Assembly (NCBI GenBank): GCA_016210565.1
Contig: JACQUA010000173.1
Location: 17,860 to 81,859, forward strand
From: Chloroflexota bacterium
Lineage (GTDB): Bacteria > Chloroflexota > Dehalococcoidia > JACQUA01
DNA length: 64,000 bases
Direction of reading: 5' to 3'
Shown: positions 9,093 to 17,713 of the stretch, one piece after another
How positions within the stretch are numbered: the first letter of the stretch is position 1
Layout of the letters: each line of letters starts with the position of its first letter
The notes under the pieces: model-generated
What the model was told of the DNA's origin: nothing
The model's database searches: none
Seen by the model: the letters and a program-made list of their open reading frames with translations, nothing else
Made by a program: the position numbers and the translations under genes

Positions 9093-9120
9093 TTGACATC
9101 CCCCCGCTGCCGGATATATC
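9093..9120 (+). promoter_or_regulatory. Probable promoter of the Crp/Fnr-type gene
   Basis: TTGACA (9093-9098), 16-bp spacer, TATATC (9115-9120). A small palindrome GTGATTTCAC (9082-9091) lies just upstream of the -35 and could be an autoregulatory operator (inference). Confidence 0.5.
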
Positions 9121-9145
9121 ATTGCGGTGTCCAGAAAGGCTAATC

Positions 9146-10198
9146 ATGTTCGTGAGAGTGAAGGGCGCCCGCAAATACCGGTACCTGCAACTGGTGGAAA
9201 ATCGCCGCGAGGGAGACCGGACGGTGCAGCGTGTTCTCTGTACCCTGGGCAGGGTGGAAGACCTCGAAACCCGCGGCGGCATCGATGTTCTTCTCCGGTC
9301 GCTCGGGCGGTTCGGCAGGTTGGTCACAGTGTGCACCCACAGCGGGGCGCAATGCCCGAAAGCAGAGGACCCGGAGTTGCCCGGACCGGACGCCAGGCCC
9401 GCGTCCGGTGGGCTGACGGCGTCCACCGGCGTCCTGCCGGTTTCCCCCCACATCGACGCCGCCCGGGCCAGACATATACCGTGGAGCTCCGGAAGTGTTT
9501 CCCCTTCGAATCGCGAAAAAGCCGTCGATATCCTCAGGAAGTCCTTCATCTTCTCGGGTCTAGACCAGAAACACCTGATCGAACTGTCCCGGCTGGTTGT
9601 TGAACGGGAGCTCAAGGCCGGCCAGTTCCTGTTTTTCGAAGGCCAACCGGTGGGATTCTGTCATCTGGTAGCCTCGGGGGTAATGAAGCTCGTCAAGCAT
9701 TCGGCCTCGGGCGTAGATTTCATAATAGACGTATACGGCCGGGGTGAGATGATGGGCATCACGCTTCTGTTTGCCGCCGGCAAGCCACACACGGTGTCCG
9801 CCCAGGCGGTGCTCGACGCCCGCGTACTGTCTATCTCCAGCAGCGGCCTCATCCGCTTTCTCCACCGCTACCCGGCGTTCAGCACTGATATCCTGGGGAA
9901 GATGCTCACCCTTTCCGGCCAACGGTACCAGGCTGATACCTCACGGCTCACAGACGTTCCCGGGGAGAGGACCGAGTACCGCCTGGCCCGCGTCCTCTGG
10001 GTCCTGTGCCGGAGGCTGGGACCCGGGATTCCTCTAACACGCCGCGAGATCGCCGAGATGACAGGGACCACCATCGAGACGACATCCCGGTTCATAAGCC
10101 GGTTGAAGCGGGATGGAATCGTGCGCGCGCTTCGCGGCAAGGTAGTGATCGTGGACCACGACAAGCTTGGACAACTGGCAGGGACGGGCGGGGGTTAG
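9146..10198 (+). CDS. Crp/Fnr-family regulator fused to an IS1634-type transposase N terminus
   Basis: 350 residues from ATG 9146 (AGAAAGG ribosome site; the frame opens at a TTG at 9122). Residues 1-60 (MFVRVKGARKYRYLQLVENR..., then VLCTLGRVEDLETRGGIDVLLRSL) match the N-terminal region of IS1634/IS4-type transposases as I know them. Residues about 61-125 are a low-complexity Pro/Gly/Ala linker. From about residue 128 there is a cyclic-nucleotide-binding-type beta barrel (FIFSGLDQKHLIELSRLV...GEMMGITLLFAAGKPHTVSA), then the Crp-type winged helix TRREIAEMTGTTIETTSRFISRLKRDGIV (about 298-326). There is no FNR-type four-Cys cluster; only a Cys pair in the linker. So it is more likely a DNR/CooA/Crp-like sensor than a true FNR. 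Confidence 0.85.
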   Translation: MFVRVKGARKYRYLQLVENRREGDRTVQRVLCTLGRVEDLETRGGIDVLLRSLGRFGRLVTVCTHSGAQCPKAEDPELPGPDARPASGGLTASTGVLPVSPHIDAARARHIPWSSGSVSPSNREKAVDILRKSFIFSGLDQKHLIELSRLVVERELKAGQFLFFEGQPVGFCHLVASGVMKLVKHSASGVDFIIDVYGRGEMMGITLLFAAGKPHTVSAQAVLDARVLSISSSGLIRFLHRYPAFSTDILGKMLTLSGQRYQADTSRLTDVPGERTEYRLARVLWVLCRRLGPGIPLTRREIAEMTGTTIETTSRFISRLKRDGIVRALRGKVVIVDHDKLGQLAGTGGG

Positions 10199-10506
10199 AA
10201 GGTTAGAAGGTTCCCCACTCCCGCGCCGCATGTTTGATGCAAATCATTGCAGTCCCCTTCCGGACGGACTAAACTCCTTCTGCCCGACAACAAGGGACGT
10301 GCATGGAGATGCGCCGGCAAATGCCCGGAAGCAAGACTCCTGTCGATTGCTCCCGCCTACCCGAGTCGGTCCACCGCGGCCTGGAACCACCGGGGGGGAC
10401 GGTGAATGTTGGCCTGAAGCCGCTCCCTTGCCTTCAATCCCCGGCCACAAGGGGGAAAGGACATCTATTCCGCGGGCCGTTTTGGTCCAGGGTCAAGAGC
10501 TGAATA
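10199..10506 (+). other. Intergenic region with one FNR/DNR-like box
   Basis: No gene recognised. TTGATGCAAATCAT at 10234-10247 matches the TTGAT-N4-ATCAA pattern at nine of ten defined positions and sits between the Crp/Fnr-type gene and the flavoprotein gene, so it could be a target of that regulator. The rest of the 308 bases is GC-rich and featureless apart from a short GTTAGAAG direct repeat at about 10193-10209. Confidence 0.45.
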
Positions 10507-12045
10507 ATGCGTAAGACTATTCCGCAAAAATGGGATATTGAGACCGACGTCGTTGTTGTGGGATACGGGTGCGCCGGCGCAACCGCCGCCATAACGGCCA
10601 GCGATGAGGGCGCCGCTGTCACCATCCTGGAGAAGATGCCCGCCGGCGGCGGCAATACGCGGATATCCGGCGGCGGCTGGCTGACGCCCACAGACGTGGG
10701 GTTTGCCGAATACGTAGAGACCCTCTGCGGTGGCCTTACAGAACGTGAGGTGATCAGAACGTTCGTGAAGAAGGCTATGGGCATCGGGGAGTGGGTCAAA
10801 AGCGTGGGCGGAGAAGCCCGTGTTTTCAAGCCCGCGCAGGTCTCGTATGTTGCGGGTCCGTTCCCTGGAGCCAGTTTTCCCTGGCTTCCCGGCTCGCAGC
10901 ATATGCTAAAGATGAAACTCAAGGAACCCGCCGATGATGGCGAAGGACTCTGGAAGTTCTTTACCGATACAGTGGAGAAAAGGCCCATCAGAGTCATGCT
11001 CAACACGCGGGCGGAGGAGTTGATTCTCAACGAAAAGGGTGAAGTGGCCGGCGTCATGGCGCGCAAGGAAGGCGGGCAGCTCTTCATCAAGGCCAGGAGG
11101 GGAGTTATCCTGACAACCGGGGGCTTCGGACGCGACGAAGAGGCCAAGCGCGACTTCCTGCCCTGCCGGCCCTTCTTTGATTTCGGGAATCCGGCCAATA
11201 CCGGGGACGGCATCAGACTGGCCCAAAAGGTTGGCGCCGCACTGTGGCACATGCCGGCCACTTCAGCAGCCCTTGGCTTCAAGACCCCCGAATATGACGC
11301 CGCCTTTTGCATCAGTTTCAAGACCGAAAGGTTCATTTTTGTTAACCGGGACTGCCGGCGATTTGTGGATGAAACGGGACTGGAGGACCACGAGATCGCC
11401 GCCATCGTCTCCACGTTTGACGCCCGCCGGTGGTCTTATCCCAATATTCCGGCCTATGGCATTTTCGATGAAACAGGCAGAAAGAAGGCCCCCTTATTTG
11501 AAGGGAACAGCGGCTTTAACCGCACCCTGTATAAGTGGAGCCCGGATAGCTCCATCGAAATCGAAAAGGGATGGGTGATCAAAGGAAACACGATAGCTGA
11601 GCTGGCCCGCAAGATCAAGCTAAACGAGGCCGGGTTGGAGCAGGGTCTCTCGCAGTACGCGGGATACTGCCGGACCGGCAAGGACGAGGACTTCGGGCGG
11701 GCCGGTGAAACCCTGGTCCCCCTCGACACGCCACCCTATTACGCCATCGAGCTTTATCCCTGCCTGTGCAACACCCAGGGCGGGCCGCGCCGCGATAGTG
11801 AGTCCCGGGTGCTGGACCCCGACGGCGAACCCATTCCAAGACTCTATGCCGCCGGGGAGCTGGGGTCCATCTGGGGTTTCATCTACCAGGGCGGCGGTAA
11901 CAATGCGGAATGCATCGTTTTCGGCCAGATAGCGGGAAGCAACGCCGCAGCGGAAAAGCCGTGGGACGACTCAAAGGGAAACGCCAGGCGTGTGGTGAGC
12001 TGCATCGGAGACAGGATTGACGGCCCCAACGCAAGAGCTGGTTGA
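10507..12045 (+). CDS. FAD-dependent oxidoreductase, fumarate reductase/KsdD flavoprotein family
   Basis: 512-residue flavoprotein. N-terminal Rossmann motif DVVVVGYGCAGATAAITASDEGAAVTILEK (GxGxxG at about 19-24), then GGGNTRISGGGW, and the C-terminal FAD-domain LYAAGELGSIWGFIYQGGGNNAECIVFGQIAG. This architecture is shared by fumarate reductase flavoproteins, 3-ketosteroid delta1-dehydrogenases and urocanate-reductase-like enzymes. No signal peptide or heme motifs, so it is a cytoplasmic soluble enzyme. It precedes two MmgE/PrpD genes and an MFS transporter, which suggests part of a catabolic set. Substrate unknown; the exact subfamily needs a tree. Confidence 0.85.
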   Translation: MRKTIPQKWDIETDVVVVGYGCAGATAAITASDEGAAVTILEKMPAGGGNTRISGGGWLTPTDVGFAEYVETLCGGLTEREVIRTFVKKAMGIGEWVKSVGGEARVFKPAQVSYVAGPFPGASFPWLPGSQHMLKMKLKEPADDGEGLWKFFTDTVEKRPIRVMLNTRAEELILNEKGEVAGVMARKEGGQLFIKARRGVILTTGGFGRDEEAKRDFLPCRPFFDFGNPANTGDGIRLAQKVGAALWHMPATSAALGFKTPEYDAAFCISFKTERFIFVNRDCRRFVDETGLEDHEIAAIVSTFDARRWSYPNIPAYGIFDETGRKKAPLFEGNSGFNRTLYKWSPDSSIEIEKGWVIKGNTIAELARKIKLNEAGLEQGLSQYAGYCRTGKDEDFGRAGETLVPLDTPPYYAIELYPCLCNTQGGPRRDSESRVLDPDGEPIPRLYAAGELGSIWGFIYQGGGNNAECIVFGQIAGSNAAAEKPWDDSKGNARRVVSCIGDRIDGPNARAG

Positions 12046-12096
12046 TTTCATGCTGACGGTGGAGTTCCCCGACGCGGGGGAATTGATGCGCCTTCT

Positions 12097-12197
12097 ATCT
12101 CCCCTTTTGAAAAAGGGGATAAGTGCATGAATAGCATAATGGTGGGTTCGCGCAACCACCCCTGCCACTCCACCCCATTGCGCTTAACCCACCCTAC
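12097..12197. repeat. Dispersed repeats between flavoprotein and MmgE/PrpD genes
   Basis: CTCCCCTTTTGAAAAAGGGG (about 12099-12119), then GGTGGGTTCGCGCAAC...GCGCTTAACCCACCCTAC (12141-12197), a member of the GGGTGGGTTAAGC family. Confidence 0.7.
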
Positions 12198-12306
12198 GCC
12201 TGCTAAATAATGACGAATAGTCTCACACAAAGACACGAAGGGCACAAAGGGATCCCCTGGCAGGGGGATTCAAGAAAACGCTCATCATGATTCAGGAGTT
12301 AACCCG

Positions 12307-13680
12307 ATGGATGCATCCGCAGTCTTTGCCCACCACATAGCGAACATTTCATTCGATGATATTCCCGCCGCGGTTGTAAGCATCGCCAAAACCGATGTCC
12401 TGGACACGCTGGGCACGACCTTGGCGGCCACGACCCAGGCGCCCGGATGTCGGGAGGTCGTCGACCTGGTGAAAGAGGGCGGCGGGAAAGAAGAGAGCAC
12501 CATAATCGGCTTTGGCGGCAAGACGCTGGCATGGATGGCGGCGTTGGCCAACAGTACCATGGCCCATTCCCTGGAGTACGATGACAACCACGACGGCGCC
12601 AGGATGCACAGCGGCGCCGTGGATGTCCCGGCCTGCTTCGCCGTCGCCGAGCGGGTGGGGAAGGTGGATGGTAAGAGGTTCCTGACAGCCCTGATCACCG
12701 GCATGGACCTCGGCATCCGGCTGTCGCTGGTCGCCCCCGAAGAACCCAGATGCTGGCACCAGACCACGCTCTACGGCTTTTTCGGCGCCGCGGCCGCCGC
12801 CAGCAAGATTCTCGGGTTGAATGAGCAGGAAGTACAAAACGCCCTGGGTATAGCCTTTGCCCAGGCGGCCGGCAATAACCAGGGCATTAACGATGGGGCC
12901 CTGACAAAACGAGTGCAGGCCGGCTTTGCCTCCAAAGGCGGAGTCCTGTCGGCGCTGCTGGCGCAGAGGGGTATCACCGGAGCTGTGAACAGCCTGGAAG
13001 GCGAGTTCGGACTTTACAAAGTGTATCACGGCGGCAAGTACAGCCGGGAGGCCCTGCTGGCTGATCTCGGCAAGAAGTTCGAGGTCAGCAATCTCACATT
13101 CAAACCTTATCCGTCCCCCCGGGGCACCCACTCTTCCATCGATGCCACGCTCGCCATCGTGCGGGAGCATGATATCAAGCCCGAAGACGTCGAGAGCATC
13201 ACGGTGCACAAGAGCGCCATCGCCGTCCGCGTCCTCGGGGAGCCCATAGAAAGAAAGCGGCGACCCCCGAATGTCGTGGATGCGCAATTCAGCGTACCGT
13301 ACACGGTGGCGACCGCCGTGGTCAAGAGAGGGGTCGGCCTCCGCGATTTTACCCCTGAGGCAATGAAAGACCCCGCCGTGCTGCAGATGGCGGATAAGGT
13401 GAATGTAAAACTGAACCCGGATTTCAACCCGTCGAACTACCATCCCGGCATAACCGAGATAACGACGAAAGCGGGGAAGACATACTCGAAACGGGTGGAC
13501 GTGCCCAGCGGCAGCCCCAAAAACCCTATTTCTAAAGAAGACCTGATGCAGAAGTTCCTGGATTGCGCTTCCTATTCCAGAAGACCCCTGACGCAGCAAG
13601 ACATCAAGAAAATAGTCGACATGGTGACGAACCTGGAGAAGCTGGATGACGTGGCTGACATCGTCCGCATGCTTGGCTGA
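12307..13680 (+). CDS. MmgE/PrpD family protein (copy 2)
   Basis: 457 residues. N-terminal helical domain with TLGTTLAATTQAPGCREVVDLVKE and the family signature MAALANSTMAHSLEYDDNHDGA (about 77-98). Second domain FKPYPSPRGTHSSIDATL, with the conserved basic/Ser segment that lines the active site. The protein is a close tandem paralogue of the product at 14061: long stretches such as TAVNSLEGEFGLYKVYHGGKY are shared. ATG 12307 has AGGAGTTAACCCG upstream. Reaction unknown; dehydratase, decarboxylase or epimerase chemistry is possible in this fold. Confidence 0.85.
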   Translation: MDASAVFAHHIANISFDDIPAAVVSIAKTDVLDTLGTTLAATTQAPGCREVVDLVKEGGGKEESTIIGFGGKTLAWMAALANSTMAHSLEYDDNHDGARMHSGAVDVPACFAVAERVGKVDGKRFLTALITGMDLGIRLSLVAPEEPRCWHQTTLYGFFGAAAAASKILGLNEQEVQNALGIAFAQAAGNNQGINDGALTKRVQAGFASKGGVLSALLAQRGITGAVNSLEGEFGLYKVYHGGKYSREALLADLGKKFEVSNLTFKPYPSPRGTHSSIDATLAIVREHDIKPEDVESITVHKSAIAVRVLGEPIERKRRPPNVVDAQFSVPYTVATAVVKRGVGLRDFTPEAMKDPAVLQMADKVNVKLNPDFNPSNYHPGITEITTKAGKTYSKRVDVPSGSPKNPISKEDLMQKFLDCASYSRRPLTQQDIKKIVDMVTNLEKLDDVADIVRMLG

Positions 13681-14060
13681 CCGACCCCGTTTGCAGCCGC
13701 AGGGGCAGCCACGTAGGGTGGGTTAAGCACGGAGGGGTGTCCGGGAAGGAGGATGGCCGTGCGAACCCACCAGGAGATGGACGCCAGGCAAAGCTGCCCG
13801 ACGGCGCGCGCAGGGACAACCTTATTGCCGTGTATCAAATTCGAAGTTGGAGGAAAACACCAATCATTGGCAAATGTTCCGTAACATGACCCTGATAAGG
13901 CTGGCCTGCTTCGCCCTGGTCTTTGCATCCCTCAGGGAATAGAACACGCCGCACATCTTTTCCCACTTCGAAAAGGCCGCAAAGGGTGGGTCCGCGTCCC
14001 GATTGAATCGGGGCGCTTAACCCACCCTACTGCTTTGCATTAGAAAGGATATGCCAACCT
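13681..14060. repeat. Intergenic region with two GGGTGGGTTAAGC-family repeats
   Basis: Elements at 13713-13771 (GTAGGGTGGGTTAAGC...GTGCGAACCCACC) and 13983-14030 (GGGTGGGTCCGC...GCGCTTAACCCACCCTAC) in opposite orientation flank about 210 bases in which I see no gene. The pair bracket the junction between the two tandem MmgE/PrpD genes. Confidence 0.7.
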
Positions 14061-15440
14061 ATGGATGCCTCATTCGCCTTTGCCCGTAACGTCGCCGGCG
14101 TCAAGTTCGAAGACATCCCCGCCGACGCCGTAAACATCGCCAAGATGTCTGTCCTGGATACCCTGGGGACCACCCTGGCCGCGACCACCCTGGACCATGG
14201 ATGCCGCCAGATCGTCGAGTTCGTCAAGGAATCGGCCGGGAAAGAGGAGGCCACCATCCTGGGTTTTGGCGGCAAGGTCCCCTCGTGGATGGCCGCATTC
14301 GCCAATGGCACGGTAGCCCATTCCCTGGACTACGACGACTCCCACGAAAAGGCGCAGACCCACGGCGGTATCACCCACGTGCCCACCGCCTTCGCCGTGG
14401 CGGAGCGGGCCGGGAAAGTGAATGGAAAGGCGTTTGTCACGGCCGTGGTCCTCGGCATGGACGTGGCCTTCCGGCTGTCGCTGGTGACGCCCAAAGAGCC
14501 GCAGGACTGGTCGCCGACCAGTCTCTATGGATTCTTTGGCGCCGCCGCCACCGCCGGCAGGATTCTGGGATTGGATGAAAAACAGGTGCAGCATGCCCTG
14601 GGTATCGCCTACTCCCAGGCGGCAGGCACGCGCCAGGCCATCGCCGACTCGGCCCTGACGAAGCGCCTGGAGCCCGGATTTGCCGCGATGGGCGGTATTC
14701 TCTCCGCGCTGCTGGCGCAAAAAGGCATTACCGGGGCCACCAACAGCCTGGAAGGCGAGTTCGGGCTATACAAGGTGTATCACAGCGGTAAGTACGACCC
14801 GGCGGCCCTGACGGCTGACCTGGGAAAGCGGTTTGAGGTCAGCAATCTCAGCTTCAAGCCGTATCCCTCCGGTCGCGGCACCCACTCTTCTATCGACGCT
14901 ACGCTGCAAATAGTCCGCGAAAACCATCTCCGGCCTCAAGACGTTGAGAGCATCAGGGTGTTCAAGAGCCGCACTGCAACGGAGACCCTCGCCCGGCCCG
15001 TAGAGGGCAAGCTGCGCCCCAAAAACCCGGTGGATGCCCAGTTCAGCATACCGTTCACCGTAGCCGCGGCCCTGGTAAAGGAACACGTCGGCCTCAGGGA
15101 TTTCACGGCGCAGGGCATCGCGGACCCGGCCGTCCTCGAGGCGGCGCAAAAGGTGACCGTTCAGGAGTACCCGGAATTCAACACCGCCAGAAACACCTAT
15201 CTTCCGGGAATAACCGAGATCCGCACCAGAGACGGGAAGCTCTATTCAAAGCGCATAGACATACCCTACGGCACTGCCCTGAACCCGATTCCCAGAGAAC
15301 GGCTCGTGGAGAAGTTTACCGACTGCGCTTCCTATGCCATCAAGCCATTGACGAAAAAGAATCTCGATAGCTTGATCGATATGGTCATGAATCTCGAAAA
15401 AGTAGACGATGTGGCCTCGATTGTCCGGCTCCTGGCCTGA
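14061..15440 (+). CDS. MmgE/PrpD family protein (copy 3, tandem paralogue)
   Basis: 459 residues, colinear with the 12307 product over its full length (for example TLGTTLAATT, ITGATNSLEGEFGLYKVYH, PRGTHSSIDATL-equivalent SGRGTHSSIDATL). Signature AAFANGTVAHSLDYDDSHEKA about residues 78-98. ATG at 14061 follows AGAAAGGATATG, a good ribosome site. The pair is a tandem duplication that has since diverged. The subunits might form a heterodimer or have different stereo- or chain-length preference (inference). Substrate unknown. Confidence 0.85.
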   Translation: MDASFAFARNVAGVKFEDIPADAVNIAKMSVLDTLGTTLAATTLDHGCRQIVEFVKESAGKEEATILGFGGKVPSWMAAFANGTVAHSLDYDDSHEKAQTHGGITHVPTAFAVAERAGKVNGKAFVTAVVLGMDVAFRLSLVTPKEPQDWSPTSLYGFFGAAATAGRILGLDEKQVQHALGIAYSQAAGTRQAIADSALTKRLEPGFAAMGGILSALLAQKGITGATNSLEGEFGLYKVYHSGKYDPAALTADLGKRFEVSNLSFKPYPSGRGTHSSIDATLQIVRENHLRPQDVESIRVFKSRTATETLARPVEGKLRPKNPVDAQFSIPFTVAAALVKEHVGLRDFTAQGIADPAVLEAAQKVTVQEYPEFNTARNTYLPGITEIRTRDGKLYSKRIDIPYGTALNPIPRERLVEKFTDCASYAIKPLTKKNLDSLIDMVMNLEKVDDVASIVRLLA

Positions 15441-15449
15441 TGGCCTGCA

Positions 15450-15508
15450 GTAGGGTGGGTTAAGCACCGGGGGGAAGGGGGGACGAGGTTGGCTGTGCGA
15501 ACCCGCCA
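15450..15508. repeat. GGGTGGGTTAAGC-family repeat
   Basis: GTAGGGTGGGTTAAGCACCG ... TGTGCGAACCCGCC, directly after the third MmgE/PrpD gene. Confidence 0.7.
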
Positions 15509-15601
15509 GGTGAAATGACGAATAGTTGATACGGTTATGAGACTACTGGAAACATTGTACGATGTGGGACCCATCCCCCGGCTGCCGGCTTAGAATAGCA
15601 T

Positions 15602-17005
15602 ATGGTTGCGTGGTTTCAGATGGCTGCGCGTATGCGCAAATACCTCATTGTCGCCGTAGTGGCGATCCCGGCATTCATGGGCAACCTGGACGCCACCGTT
15701 GTTGCCGTTGCCTTCCCCACGCTGGTGTCCGAGTTCGGAAGCTCGCTGGTACTGGCCGGGTGGGTGATGAGCGTCTATACTCTGGTCAGCATTGGAGCGA
15801 TACCGGTCGCTTCAAGACTAAGTGATACCCACGGGCGAAAATCGACGTTCGTCGTTTCCCTGGCCCTGTTCACTGTCGGGTCTTTCCTGTGCGCCGTTGC
15901 TCCCAGCATTGGCTGGCTGATCTTCTTCAGGGCAATACAGGCCGCCGGCGGCGGGGCCTTTCTTTCGGTGGCGACCGGCATCACCAGCGATATGTTTTCT
16001 GCCTCGCGGCAGCGATTGATAGGTTTGATCGTGAGTATCGCCAATTTCGGATCGGTTGCAGGACCGAACATCGGTGGCGTCATGGTGGCGCACCTGGGCT
16101 GGAGGTCCATCTTCTGGGTCAACGTCCCCATCGGTATTGTCGCCCTGATTCTTTGCCTGTGGTTAATCAAGGCTGACGTCAGAAAAGCGATTCACAGTGA
16201 AGTGGACCTCCCGGGGATTGGGCTGCTCATGGGCTTCGTTTCGGCGCTAATGATTTCCTTCACCCTGGTGGGCCACGACTACGGCGTCCCGCTGTTTGTT
16301 GTCCCTCTAACGATAATGTTTGGCCTTCTTCTTCTGGTCCTGTTCATTTACCGGTGCAAAAGACGTCCCGGTGGTCTCATCAGCCCGGAAGTACTCTCCG
16401 GCCGACCCTTCATGGCCGCCAACCTGTTCAATTTCGTCTACGGGACCTGCTCCCAGAGCGGTGTGCTATCGCTGGTCCCTCTTTATGCAGTATCGGTCTA
16501 CGGCATGACTGTGATAGAAAGCGGACTGGTGGTCACTCCCCGGTCATTGGGGCTCATTGCCGCCTCGGTAGTCGCCAGCCTTTTCATTTTGAAGTGGGGA
16601 TACCGCCGCCCGTTGGTCGCGGGAACCCTGGGGAGTGCGTTCGGATTCGCCGCGTTAGCCCTTGAGCCGGGCGGGATCAGCCTGGGCGCTGCGTGGATAA
16701 GTCCAGCCATACTGGTGATGCTCTTGAGCCTCGTTGTTGGCATCGGGGCAGGAGTGGTCATTCCAGCATCGACCAATGCCTGTATCGACCTCATGCCTGA
16801 CAAAGTTGCCAGTATCGTGGGGTTCCGGCAGTTGGTTGCTCGAATCGGCGGTTCGTTTGCCATTGCCGTGAGTACCCTGGTCCTGCAATCGGGCGCCGAC
16901 ATGGCCAGGGGGTTTACCTGGGTATTCATGGGCGCCAGCGCACTGCTATTGCTGTCCATCGCCGCTGCGTTCGTCATGCCGGCAGGGCCCGGACGCCAAA
17001 CATGA
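15602..17005 (+). CDS. MFS transporter, DHA2 (14-helix) type
   Basis: 467-residue inner-membrane drug:proton antiporter-like protein. Helix 1 is YLIVAVVAIPAFMGNLDATVVAVAFP, with the D-T-V-V typical of EmrB/QacA. Motif A is RLSDTHGRKSTF after helix 2, and motif C-like FGSVAGPNIGGVM is in helix 5. About fourteen hydrophobic segments can be counted. In-frame starts at 15620 and 15632 are possible instead of 15602, where the upstream ribosome site is weak. Position after the catabolic genes suggests uptake or export of their substrate or product, but this is inference only. Confidence 0.85.
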   Translation: MVAWFQMAARMRKYLIVAVVAIPAFMGNLDATVVAVAFPTLVSEFGSSLVLAGWVMSVYTLVSIGAIPVASRLSDTHGRKSTFVVSLALFTVGSFLCAVAPSIGWLIFFRAIQAAGGGAFLSVATGITSDMFSASRQRLIGLIVSIANFGSVAGPNIGGVMVAHLGWRSIFWVNVPIGIVALILCLWLIKADVRKAIHSEVDLPGIGLLMGFVSALMISFTLVGHDYGVPLFVVPLTIMFGLLLLVLFIYRCKRRPGGLISPEVLSGRPFMAANLFNFVYGTCSQSGVLSLVPLYAVSVYGMTVIESGLVVTPRSLGLIAASVVASLFILKWGYRRPLVAGTLGSAFGFAALALEPGGISLGAAWISPAILVMLLSLVVGIGAGVVIPASTNACIDLMPDKVASIVGFRQLVARIGGSFAIAVSTLVLQSGADMARGFTWVFMGASALLLLSIAAAFVMPAGPGRQT

Positions 17006-17093
17006 AACCATTGTCCCGACTGCCCGTTCATCGGGCCGGACATCCCTTACACCCGGGAGGTCCCTTGTGCGAAACCATCACCTGCCCTTTCAT

Positions 17094-17540
17094 ATGAGGC
17101 GGAAAGACAGAGAGATTAACGACCGGGAGCAAATCGACCGCATTATTCGGTGAGCCGCGATATGCCACCTGGGCTTGATAGACGAAGATGAGCCATACGT
17201 AGTCCCGGTGAACTTTGGCTATGAAGAAGGACACATCTACTTTCACTCGGCGCCCGAAGGTCGAAAGATCAACATCATCAAGAAGAATGGCCGGGTCTGC
17301 TTCAACGTGGTGACAGATGTGCAAATAGACGACGAAAACGGCTGCAAGGTAAAATACCAGAGTGTCACGGGGGCAGGCCTGGCGCACATCGTGGAAGACC
17401 CTGAAGAAAAGGTGCGAGGCGTGAAGGCGCTCATGCGCCACACTCTCGGACATGAGTATGATTTCCCGTTGAAAAAGATGGACTCGGTCCTGGTGGTGAG
17501 AATCGACATTCGAGACATCAAGGCCAAACACGGGCGCTGA
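17094..17540 (+). pseudogene. NimA-like pyridoxamine-5'-phosphate-oxidase-fold protein with in-frame TGA
   Basis: From ATG 17094 (GGAGGTCCC about 40 bases upstream; no close ribosome site) the frame reads MRRKDREINDREQIDRIIR, then TGA at 17151-17153, then AAICHLGLIDEDEPYVVPVNFGYEEGHIYFHSAPEGRKINI and on to 17540. Both halves are in the same frame and together match the start and body of the NimA-like FMN-binding split-barrel family (about 148 residues). The stop falls at the end of helix 1. Without it the product would be normal. A downstream start (TTG at 17175) would give a 121-residue protein without helix 1. Nonsense mutation or sequencing error is the simplest reading; selenocysteine is unlikely at a non-catalytic helix end. 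Confidence 0.75.
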
Positions 17541-17551
17541 CGCCAGCGGGC

Positions 17552-17631
17552 GTAGTGCACAGCTTCAGCTCTGCGGGCGGGGACGTCGACCACTCCGGCA
17601 AGCCCCCGACCTGGTCGAGGGCATGCACTAC
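17552..17631. repeat. GTAGTGCA...TGCACTAC inverted repeat
   Basis: Eight-base perfect arms GTAGTGCA (17552-17559) and TGCACTAC (17624-17631), with a GC-rich partly self-complementary interior. Lies between the NimA-like remnant and the hydrolase gene. Confidence 0.55.
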
Positions 17632-17713
17632 ACCCCACCCCGTTATACGTGATCCGGGACAATCCAAACCGCGAATCGCTAGTTAGTGCTTCCGTATCAG
17701 GAGGGAAACAGAT

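Noticed and set aside
10303..10503. 66-codon frame before the flavoprotein gene
   Set aside because: No ribosome site, Pro/Gly-rich random-like composition and no family similarity.
17151..17153. TGA as selenocysteine codon in the NimA-like gene
   Set aside because: The residue is at the end of a surface helix, not catalytic, and no selenocysteine insertion structure is evident.
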